From the NCBI GenBank assembly GCA_038373865.1, contig JAXGGA010002198.1, forward strand, positions 1 through 64,000: a stretch of 64,000 nt of DNA, written 5' to 3'. Shown piece after piece: positions 34,448 to 44,275 of this stretch. Under the pieces are notes generated by a model. The model did not search any database. It was not told the DNA's origin and saw only the letters and a list, made by a program, of their open reading frames with translations. Position numbers and translations under genes: made by a program. How positions within the stretch are numbered: position 1 is the first letter of the stretch; the number at the start of each line of letters is the position of its first letter. This DNA comes from Uloborus plumipes (lineage: Eukaryota > Arthropoda > Arachnida > Araneae > Uloboridae).

Positions 34448-34588
34448 ATGGAAAACTGTTTCAAGTGGCTTATTCTCGCGCGGTGGAATTTATTAACGGT
34501 CTGGGTTTCGTCCTTGAGTGTTTTGTGCAGTTTTTACTCATTTGAAAAAAGCGTTTTCATCAATCACGTTATTGGATATCTTTATTAG
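34448..34588 (+). CDS. Short ORF, hydrophobic N-terminus, unrecognised
   Basis: An ATG-started frame of 46 codons that is markedly GC-richer than its surroundings. It opens MENCFKWLILARWNLLTVWV, a hydrophobic segment that could act as a signal anchor, and ends GYLY-stop, with the stop directly abutting a donor-like AG|GTCAGT. It lies within the 3.6-kb insertion, so it may be carried cargo, a TE exon or chance. No family was recognised. Confidence 0.2.
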   Translation: MENCFKWLILARWNLLTVWVSSLSVLCSFYSFEKSVFINHVIGYLY

Positions 34589-35057
34589 GTCAGTGTATTT
34601 TATTTTTTAACCTATTTCTTACGCACAATATTATATTAAAATGGGTTTTTTTAGGATGAAATAGGTTTTTGCGAAATTATTTTATCAAACTTTTTAGAAA
34701 GTCAATTTTATTTATTTCACTCAATTTTCGAAAGTGATATTGTTGTATCCTAGTGTATTGCCTGCCCTTCTATTGTCTTTCTCATATAAAAAAGCTTTAT
34801 ATTGCGACACAGTTATCGGTTTGAAGAAAGTAATATGGTTTATTACGTTCTTCAACCTGTGATTAAACTTCTCCTAGATTCGAGTGATAAATTTTTTAAC
34901 AACTAACTGGTTTATTTTGAAAAAAAATTACGTAATATTTCGTGAAAATGCAGCGGATGCTTTCTTCCCCTTAAACTATAATATAGTTCATGTATTTATT
35001 TATTTTGATCATTAACATTATATATTATGTAGATATTGTGTATTTCCTATGAATTGC

Positions 35058-35148
35058 ATCTGGGGGGCATCTTACCCGGGGTTTTGTGGGTTTTCCTGGG
35101 TTTTTGCAGGTTTTTCTGTGGGTTTTTCTGGGTTTTCTGGGGTTTTGT
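35058..35148. repeat. G-rich GGGTTTTTCT tract
   Basis: Successive GGGGTTTTGTGGGTTTTCCTGGG-like runs give many G3-4 blocks spaced by T-rich loops, compatible with G-quadruplex formation on the plus strand. Its resemblance to the GGGTTTTTCTGGG blocks at 37137-37150 suggests both belong to the same hAT-like repeat. Confidence 0.6.
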
Positions 35149-36539
35149 ATTTTTAAATTTTAATTCTTATGCGGGTATTGATATATAATGTATGCATTCA
35201 TTCATATAAAAATATATTATTAAGTTAAAGTTCTGAATTGCATTTAATCAAAATGTCAATGGATTAATAATTAATATTATTTACAATATCAATTAATAAT
35301 ATCATCAACCGAATTGTAATATTTAATGTGTATATTTTAGAAGCTTTGGACAATGGTTTCAGCTATAAACTTTTATCATTTGTCTTTTACAAAATAGAGG
35401 AACTGTTGCAAATTGGCTTTCCTGCAAATACAGGAATATTTAGGGTGTGAAAGTTTCAAAAACTTAAATTTCTACCATTAAAAAATTAAAACCATTTGCA
35501 CTTGTTTATTAATAGAAATAAGCATCTTTTTTCATTAAATAGCCTGCTTCAATATCTAGTCATGTCATTTGCATGTTTTTTATAAGGCACATCTCAATGA
35601 TAAGTGTGTGTCTGAGATAAGGGAAGTGTCTCCCCCCTCCCCTCCTATTTTCAAAACCAAAACTGATTAATTTCAGATGGGAGGGGGGGGAGACTCTTAA
35701 TCATTTATTGTTTTTTTTTTTTTTGAAATAATCATAAGAAAAAACTAGGTTAACAGTAGAACTTTGCAAGAATTACAAATTCATTAATAAATTCTTGTCA
35801 CAAAATTTTAGTAGTAATAAATTGCGCGGGGACGCATTTTCTTTATTTTTTTAATCAAAGAAAGGGTTTAGTGCTTCAAGTCAGTGGTATGGTACCTCTA
35901 TAATATAGTACTTGAAAATCATCATATACTAAATGCAATAGGGTTAGAAGAAATGAAGAGCAAAACTTCATTTTTCTTGCTCCATAATAAAAGCAAAAAT
36001 TGCAGTAGCAACTATTCCAACAAAAATTTCAATTTCGAGAACTACAAATTCGCTAGCGTAAATGAAAAATTAGTTAAGATTTATAAATATTATCCCAAAA
36101 ACAAAAGTGAATGTGATTTTGATTGGTAAACTGTTATGATTTTTTTTAATGTGTTAATCTGTGTAAATTACTTGAAATATGTTTTATTCATTATTTTTAT
36201 TTTGTCATTATTTGACTTCTTTGTTGAATCAAAATTATCATAAAACAATAATTAAGCAATTTTTTCCATCTACAAGAAGTTTATCAATGGTTCATTTTCA
36301 ATTTATTTTAAAATGTGGAATTTGCTATCAAAAAATAAATAAACAATAATAATAATAAGTATTTTGCAACAAAAAGTAGTATCATAGCTAGAAAAATTTT
36401 CTGGACGCTGACTTGAAAATTGAAGAAATAATAATAATTTTATAAAATAAATAATTAATCTAAGAAAATTTATCTCAAATAAACCTGATTCCTTACTTAT
36501 TTTTTATGTCTAATTTAGATGAGATATTATTGTTGACTA

Positions 36540-37030
36540 CAGGGGTGCCCATCCCCCCCCCCCAAGCTCAATGGCGCAAATTCCCCCAAAAATTTTCACA
36601 ACCCTCTTTTATTTTGTTTATTTTTTTATACTTTTTAAAATATTATTAATTAATTTTTTTCAATGTTATTTATTTATTTTTTTAACTTTTACTTATTTAT
36701 TTTTTAAAATTATAACTATTATTTTTTCCTATATTATTTTTTAAAAGTACTAATTATTATGTACGGAATATAATCGTTTTTTTTCCTTCTAGACATTCCA
36801 AGCGCGCACACACACGCAAATAAATAAATAAATCAATAATAATAAAGAAATAATTTAAATTAAAATATAAATTAATGAATAATTTAAATTTAAAATAATC
36901 AGCAAATAATTTATTTAAAAAATTAATTAATAAAAAAATTATATAAATAAATAAATTAGTTTAAAAAAATCCCCCCCAAAAATTTTGATGGCGCAACTTG
37001 GGCCATAATCCCCTCCTGTGGGCACCCCTA
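36540..37030. mobile_element. hAT-type non-autonomous element (~490 bp)
   Basis: The ends CAGGGGTGCCCA and (complement) TAGGGGTGCCCAC are flanked by GTTGACTA (36532-36539) and ATTGATTA (37031-37038), matching at six of eight bases. The interior is a near-pure AT segment, bounded by CCCCC runs and GATGGCGCAA / AATGGCGCAA blocks near both ends. Confidence 0.75.
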
Positions 37031-37070
37031 ATTGATTATATTTGTTGATAACTTAGAAATTAACAAAAAC

Positions 37071-37181
37071 CCACTTTTAACAAAAACCCGGGTGGGTTTT
37101 TGTTGGTGGACCCGCCCAGAAAAACCCGGCGGGTTTTTCTGGGCGGGTCCCCCCCGGCTGGGTCCACCTTTGCCAACCCTG
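37071..37181. mobile_element. hAT-like end with two strong hairpins
   Basis: The segment ends with TTTGCCAACCCTG, whose complement CAGGGTTGGCAAA is a typical hAT terminus. Inside is a perfect 20-bp stem with a 3-base loop at 37115-37157 (GGACCCGCCCAGAAAAACCC and its complement) and a second hairpin AACAAAAACCC/GGGTTTTTGTT just before it. The matching left end was not found, so the element is truncated or the left end is outside recognition. Confidence 0.6.
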
Positions 37182-37250
37182 GTCAAAACTGTTAGAAATA
37201 TAAGTTTATCATGATAAAATACTAAAAAAAGTGCAATTTAAGTTCCGTAT

Positions 37251-37530
37251 TACTGTTAAAACAATGTACTCAAAAATGACTAGTACTCAATTTTGAACAC
37301 ATTCATTTCTCAACATAGCTCCGAATACATTTGTTTCAATTTTGAGAAACGCATGTACTCAAATACGAGTAAATAGTATGTACTCGAATTTGATCCCACC
37401 ATGTACTCAAAAAAATGAGTACATGCGTTTCTCAAAATTGAAACAAATGTATTCGGAGCTATGTTGAGAAATGAATGTGTTCAAAATTGAGTACTTTTTA
37501 TTTATTTTTGAATACATTGTTTTAACAGTG
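37251..37530. mobile_element. 280-bp palindrome (MITE or TE terminus)
   Basis: The left arm TACTGTTAAAACAATGTA and its inverted partner ending CATTGTTTTAACAGTG extend inward for over 100 bp, with shared CTCAACATAGCTCCGAATAC. The right boundary equals the right boundary of the 3.6-kb insertion, so this palindrome either forms that element's end or is a MITE of the same family. Confidence 0.75.
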
Positions 37531-38026
37531 TGCTAGTTTTAAGGACAAGTACATATTTGTGGACGACATGAGTGACTTCCATTCATGTTAAATCTTTGTA
37601 TTTCAATTCAAAAGCATTTCTTAAAATTACTTTTCATTTTTCATAAGTTCAAAATTATTTTGAATTTTGACAAATTATACACGTTTACTGGTATTGAAAT
37701 TATGCATTTATTTGACAGTAATTATCTGTTCTTATTCTCCCCCATCAATATTACTCATGTTTGTGAGACCTATTACAGATTAAATTGAAAAAAATAAAAA
37801 TTTTAACAAGTGTTCCGATTGACCCCTATCAGCGGGGTGATTCGGAACACCCATAATTTGCTATATATTTTAATAATAATTGCTCAAAATCTTTTGTCTT
37901 TGCTTGGAATATCAAAAGTAAAGCAAGACCGAAGTTTTTACCCAAAAAATCAAATTAAAAAAAATCTTTTAACTGCTTTTTTTACAATCAAAGCTGAAAA
38001 GTGTTCCGATTAACCCCATTTTACGG

Positions 38027-41000
38027 TACATCAATTTTTATAACGAAATTCGTATTATTGACATGTGTTTAAGAAATATTTTAAAAGTTATGTAATGTAT
38101 ATAACACTTGTGTTTGTAAATACTAAGAAATACTTTTTATGATTAAGAATGCATGATTTCAAGTTTTCTTACATTAATTTATTAATGGTAGTAGGCTATA
38201 ATTATGAAGAAATAAATGTGCAAGATTTTATAATTAATTATGTCTTACACTTATTGCAATATATCGCTTGAATTGCTCTTTTACAACAAGGTTTTTTTTA
38301 TATGTACTAATTTCTTAATTGTTAAAAGATTTTCAAACAAAATTTCCTTTATAGAAATGAAACTGCATATTTTTACGCTTAATATTTTTACATTTAATTT
38401 AAATATTTAGTCCAAACGTGAATTTAATTCACATGAATAAGCATTTGTTGACAATAAATTAATAACGTCTTGATGTCTCCGAAAAAAATTGCTCTCATTA
38501 CGATTAGGGCTTAAACCGGTTTTTTAACAACCCTGAATTAAAGAATACTATTTTATAAATACTAATATAACTATATTTTATAAAATATACTTAGAAAAAT
38601 ACCAAGAGAAAACCAGAAATTTGTATTTGAAAGCAACCTACAACCTTTTTCAAACAATTATTCACTTTAATAGGAATTTTTTAAGATATTAAAAAGTATT
38701 CTTGAATTTATATTTAACCTATTTCTTTTTTTCAATCATATTCAGAAATGCCTTCAAGTCAAAAATTTTGTTAGCTGCAACCAGCTCAGGACTTAAGCAT
38801 CAAGACTTTTATCAGGACCTAAAAAAATATGTTATTAAACCCATATGATTCACCAACAAAAAGCTGTGCTTTTAGTAACTTCTTATAAGTAAAAGAAGAT
38901 TAACACCTGTTTTAAACCACGTAGTAAACAGTAGGAGAATGGATTTACAGTAAGAGAATGTAGAATTTTATTTTTACAGGCATTTATGCATACAGGTAAT
39001 ATTACTACAACTTTCTTCTTTTCGACTCATGGTTCCTCTTTCTAGTTTTATTTCTACAAAGACACTAAAAGAAAAGAAAAATAAAAGAAAATTATAACAA
39101 GACAATAAAAACTTAACTGAGCAGGGTGCTGCACTATGCCTGGTGCTTGGTAAATGAATCCTCGCCTTTTACTTGTAACTTAAGTTCATTAAAAGTGAGC
39201 ATTCTTTTTTTGAAAATAATTGCTTCAAAAATTATTCTATTTTCAAGTGACTTAAAAAAATGCTGTTTACAAAATTCGATTTTCACAGCAGCACTCTGCT
39301 CTTTTTTTGACTTTTGAAAACCTCCCATATATATACTGTCGGCCCCGCCTAAACAAATACTGTGGGTTCCAAGAAAAATTATTCAATTAAACGGGGATCT
39401 TGAACATTGCGTCTATGGCATGAGTTCCTGGATGCTTTATTCATATAAGCGGGTTATTTGTTTATCCGTTACCCGATTAAGCGGGGACGATTAGTACATG
39501 ACTCATTTATGAAAGGATTTAAATATTTTGATCACTTTGTGTGACAGAGTGGACAAATAAGCCTTTAAAAATATACTTATAATCACAAAGAAAAGTTAGA
39601 ATCACAGAACAAGCATAAAATGGAATAAACAGCCTAAAACTGTAAGTCTGACTGCAATTTCAAGAAAAAATCTATTTTTTTCATCATGAAATCGACTGTA
39701 ACAGAGTGGACATCCAACAGTTCAAATTAACTACCATAAGAAAAAAATTAGGCTCATCCTGGTTGTTGACCTAATAACATAATATAGCAAGCTAATCACG
39801 ACAGTTATGCTACCTATATTTTAAAAACATATATCAGATTGAATGCAATTATTTTATTTCCAAAAGGTTTGTGACAATTAGCAACATAGAAAATCTAGGG
39901 ACATGGATGAATAATAGTGTTTTTTGGGATTTTTTTTTCATTTGCGTAATTATCTACAGAAATGGTGTCAGAAGCATCTTTTGTGCTGTGCAGTTAGGGT
40001 GTAAAAAAATCAATGATTCTTTTAAAAAAATAAAAAAAAAATCAATTTTTTTTATTTAAATCGGATTTTTTTTATTTAAAAAAAATTGGAAACTTCAGTT
40101 ATTAATTAATTTACATTTATGAACGACTTACCTTTAAGTTTTTAAAAATACAAAAACACCTTTGAAGTAAAGCTTCACCAAAAACTGTGATGTAAAACCA
40201 GATTCAATGCAAATACATATGATTCAAATCACTTTTAATATCAACAAAATTATGAAACACTATACAGAAAAATTAAAGAAAAGAAAGACAAGAAAAGAAA
40301 GAAAGAAAAGAAGACTTATCATTTTAATTAAATTTCAAGAAAGCATTACATGAAATTTTAATAAAATGAGAAATACAATGAAAAAATTATCTGCAAAAAT
40401 TTTAAAATGAAATGTAACTTTTTCAGCTGTAATGAAAATAAAAAAACGAAAGAAATTAAGAAAATCAATAACTGTTGAGAGTGTGTAGTGATGGAAAATA
40501 ACCAGCTGATGATGGTTTTTTTTTGGTAAGATATGTACAGGGCTCGTAGTTGACTTTTTTAGAATTTTAGGGGAATTTTAGGAACATTTTTCTAAAATTC
40601 AATTTTTTTCCACTGATAAGGACTGCCGCCCTCCCCCCCAACTTGCAATGCAAAGGCATAGAAAATTCATCTTCTGTCTGGTTGTTTTTGTTTTTTCTTT
40701 TACTGAATGTATATCACACACATCCTATTATGTCCCTCCCGCCTCAATTCACTTTTTTCAACACCTGCCCTGCAGCTGATTGTATTTTCTTTAGTTCACA
40801 TATTAGACAAAAAAAAATAGCACTTTTTATGCATACATATTATTTTGACTGTAACCTTCCACCATCTGTCGAGGGGGGATGAGTAGGATTAATGCAATAG
40901 CATTCATCAAAAAGAAAATAAAAAAGAAAGAAAGAAATATATTTCAATATTATTTCTTACTTGGGACAATCTAGCTCTATATTTGTCTCTAAAAGAGTTA

Positions 41001-42147
41001 AAATCTTTAGACTATTTTAGCATAGCTGAATCCGTAAATGCATCAAATAATCACAACAGTGCATTTATTTCAAATTCTGAGTTGAGATCTTTGGGAAAAT
41101 GTTATTGTTACAGATACTTAACAATTAGAAGGCCAGTAAAATTGAGTTCAAGCTCTATTAGATAAAAAGTACTAAAAATCACATACAACATTACATTACT
41201 TTTTTCCTAATTAGTTTATCGAACAAAGAACGATTACGTGTACATTATCAGACAAAAACTACATATGCATACTAAGTTTCATGTTTCTAGGCCTTGTTTT
41301 TTCAAGACTCGCTCACCAAAGACAAATATATCTACATGTACAGATTCCTCATTCCATTCAAAGTGACACGCATTAAGACAATAGCGATATGAATAGAATA
41401 ATATAAATATAACATGAAATTTTCACGAAGTCTAAAAAAAATATTAGTTTTGAAAAGAAGACAGTCTTGAATTAGAAATGAAAAAAAAAAGAAAAATTCA
41501 GTGATACCAATTGTTCAATTTTATAACAAACAGACACATATCTTTTAACAGGTTCATTTTACAAATTATTTCAAGTGACATAAACATTTTTTCTTTGGTA
41601 GTTCGGGGTAGGAATCTGAATCGACTAGCATACGAATTTGCACAATTCATTTTTCAACAAAGCTAACTTTAAAAAATATAGATATATATATATTATACAT
41701 TTATGCATATACATACGAAAATAACAACTGAATGCGTACTAATAGGGATTGTCTGTTTTTGACACATATGGTTGTCATTTTAATTCCACGAATGAGTAAG
41801 AATCAGCATTTTTATTTATTTACTTTCAAAGTTCAACTTGTTCTCAACCACGATATGCCTTCCAAAACGATTATTTAGGTTTAATTATTAAACATACTTA
41901 AGAATTGACTAATCAAAGTAAGCTTTTTAAGATTTCCATTAGCCCTGATAAGTTCCCGCTGATTTAAATAAGAATTTTCTTTTGGAATTTAGATTCAAAC
42001 AGGGCGCCTTTTACCCATTCGTAGAACAGAGAAACTGTGAACATTCCATGAATTTATATTTTTTTCAAGCTGCCATTAAAAAATGTCTAAAAGTTAGCAG
42101 AACGATTAAATAATTTTTGGAATCCAATTCTGAAATTAAGTACTTAC
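38027..42147. other. Unassigned AT-rich stretch with TE fragments
   Basis: A GATTAAGCGGGGACGATTAG and AATTAAACGGGGATC region (39337-39500) looks like a pogo/Tigger end fragment. GTGACAGAGTGGACA occurs at 39541 and again (GTAACAGAGTGGACA) at 39698. CAGGGCTCGTAGTTGAC at 40535 resembles a hAT left end with no partner seen. Poly-purine AAGAAAAGAAAG runs lie at about 40262-40312. The open frame at 40983-41165 is serine-rich and unsupported. Confidence 0.4.
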
Positions 42148-42377
42148 CCATATTTCATTATGTTGTTTTCCTTTTCCTTTCCGACTGATTTTCGTAGCTT
42201 GCTTGTTCTTCGGTGGCGCTGGTATCGTGAATCATTTCGGGAAGAAGCGGGACTGCGCATGCGTGAATGCGGAAGTTAGAAGAAATAACGGAAGTTTTCG
42301 GTTTTAAGGGAAACAGAAATTTTTCGTTAAAAAATGAATGAAAATGTAGTGTATAAAGAGGGTTTTTTCTGAGAGTG
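42148..42377 (-). promoter_or_regulatory. Candidate first exon/promoter, or TE end, minus strand
   Basis: Read on the minus strand, the segment has GC-richer sequence with a GCGCATGCG site (an NRF1-like palindrome) and an ATG-started frame MIHDTSATEEQASYENQSER that closes after 25 codons. A second ATG (MKYG) lies just before an excellent donor, ATATGG|GTAAGTAC, at 42148/42147. The upstream boundary CACTCTCAGAAAAAACCC looks like a TE terminus and has a partial counterpart at 31997 (CACTCTCAAAAA). It could therefore be a host 5' exon or the start of a transposon gene. A link to the terminal exon at 30943 is possible but unproven. Confidence 0.3.
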
Positions 42378-43306
42378 TATGTATATGATCCAATACACAA
42401 ATAGAATTTAAAAGTTGTACCTTATTTCAAGTCTTTTTTAACCGGTTTTTACATTCTTTTGGAATAATATTTAATTTTATATCATACATTAAAAAAACCT
42501 TCATTGATTGTTTTTTCTCCTATTTAAGAGTTAAATTACTATTGTTTTTCTTAATTTAACACTGTCTTAACCCCTTTTTTGGTCTTACAATTTTGACAGA
42601 GTTCAAACTGAAATTTTAGACTGAATTTCTACAAAATAAATAGTTTTCGCTAAAAACATAGTCTATAAATTTGCTTTAAAAAAAATGATGTAACCTACAA
42701 TGCACTTTATCCACTTTCAAAAATCGCCCACTGGTATTTAAAATGCTTTTAAATAATTTTTTTTCGATAATTTACAGTGCAAGTATGCTTTTCTTTCAAA
42801 AATATTAACTTAAAGTTAAAAAAAGTAATCGAACTATTAAACTGCCCTAAAACGACTTGAACAGCCGGGAAAAAAGGTTAAACGCATTTTTTATGGTTAC
42901 GAGGAAATTCACTTTACAAGTTCTCACTTAAAAATTGTTCCCTTTTAAACCTGAAACATGCTTCTGGGACATCATTCATAATTTTCTGACCAGAGTTGAG
43001 ATTTTATACCACCTGTACAATTTACGAAAATTGTATTATCATGTACATTTACTCCTGATTTATTTTAATTTGAACTTTAACATAGTAAAACTACCGAAAT
43101 CTTTTGACTTTCGATTTTTTTAAGGGAATATTACAACGACTCATAGCATACTAAAATATTTAGGTTTTTACGTATTTATTGTGAATTATGTACGTATCTT
43201 TTATTTAAAAATATAAGTTTTTTAAGCAATTCATTTTTTAAAAAGTACCTTTTAATTAAAAATGAAGAGCCCATTTTTAGATTAAAAATATTTATTATTA
43301 TTTCAA
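42378..43306. other. Unassigned AT-rich stretch
   Basis: No gene or repeat ends were seen; the 62-codon frame at 42935 has no supporting features. Confidence 0.5.
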
Positions 43307-43852
43307 TCTATATCTATAAAAATGAGTGTATGTATATATATATACTTGTTCTCTATACAAATCCACAGTTTGCGTCAGATTTTCATCAAACTTGACACAG
43401 AGGTTCCTTGATGCCCTAGAATTCTCATAGGCGGGGTCTTGAAATTTTAAAAAATCTAAAAAGCTCAAATTTAAATTTTTTGTCAAAAAATGACCCTTTT
43501 ATAGGAATCTAGCCTATTTATATTGTAATCGAGATAGGCCTTTTAGTATTCAAATTGATGAAATTTAAGATTTTTAAATATGAGTATTTTCCAACAATGA
43601 TTACGATTAAAGTAATGAATTTTCAATTTAAGGCTCACCTATTTCCTTTTAGCATTGAAATAAGTAAAAAACAATCATAATTCATGTGGACTTTATAAAA
43701 AGAACCACGGATTTGAATTTCAAATTTGCAATGCGACAACAGTTGCGTCTGTAATGGAGATAAGCCTTCAGAACGAGAAACAGATTTATTTCAGACAGAT
43801 TTATTAGATTGAATTATAATAATTTTTACTTTGTAGGTGGGAACAGTTAATG
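43307..43852 (+). mobile_element. Helitron copy A, 3'-truncated
   Basis: It starts TCTATATCTATAAAAATGAG and is highly similar to copy B (44276) for about 545 bp, up to GTAGGTGGGAACA. The remaining 3' part, including the hairpin and CTAG, is missing. It carries a 16-bp local duplication (CAGATTTATT) not in copy B. Short minus-strand frames shared with copy B are products of the repeat. Confidence 0.8.
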
Positions 43853-44275
43853 AACTTATTAAAAATCTCAAAAAGATTTTGCAATATCCCCCCCCCCCCC
43901 CTCCTTCAATTACAGCCTAAAAAAATTCTTTTAAAATAGTATTGTTTTGAAAAAATCAGCAAAACACTCGATTTGAAATAAATGCAATTTCAAAAGCATG
44001 CAATAAATTCTAATTATTTTTTTTGCCTACAAGTAAATAAGGACTTGTATAGGCATATCAGAATTTTAAACATGAAATTATTAGAAAAAAAATCATTTTA
44101 CATACATATCATGGCAATAAGATCATTTTCAAAAAATCAGAAAACATCTAAGTAAAAATACAGAACTTGCATATCAACTTGATATGTATGTAAAAGCAAG
44201 TTAATAAGCTCTTTTCAAAAACTATAATTTTTGAAAATTTTCAAATTTGATTACCAAGGCTCTGCATCTAAAGAA

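Larger units (their letters stand above)
33907..37530. mobile_element. 3.6-kb insertion with CACTGTTAAAA ends
   Basis: The left end CACTGTTAAAAGAGATGT and right end (complement) CACTGTTAAAACAATGT are flanked by TG on both sides (33905-33906 and 37531-37532). The paralogue at 54.87 kb reads straight through AATTG|CTAG, confirming an insertion rather than a deletion. The interior holds a possible short ORF (34448-34588), a G-rich tract (35058-35148), a hAT MITE (36540-37030), a hAT end with strong hairpins (37071-37181) and a terminal palindrome (37251-37530). CACT ends suggest the CMC group, but no transposase was identified. Confidence 0.65.
33112..38026 (+). mobile_element. pogo-like element, copy 1, split by a 3.6-kb insertion
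   Basis: Inverted ends CCGTAAAATGGGGT are flanked by TA at both ends (33110-33111; 38027-38028). Subterminal copies of GGGGT(G/C)AATCGGAACA occur near 33120, 33145, 33513, 37811, 37836 and 38001. Removing the insertion 33907-37530 leaves about 1.29 kb that is collinear with the inverted copy at 54371-55653. A transposase C-terminal remnant lies at about 33480-33906. The TA target and that C-terminal type favour the pogo/Tigger branch of Tc1/mariner, which is an inference. Confidence 0.8.

Noticed and set aside
37810..38013. Matching frames at 37810-38013 (+) and 54406-54588 (-)
   Set aside because: Their similarity is explained by the shared repeat; the frames cover the terminal motifs and show no protein features.
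40983..41165. 60-codon serine-rich frame on the plus strand
   Set aside because: It starts at TTG, has only weak splice-like context and no motif; not enough to call an exon.
43298..43486. Paired minus-strand frames at 43298-43486 and 45360-45563
   Set aside because: They lie in duplicated Helitron 5' regions and are incidental open frames of the repeat.
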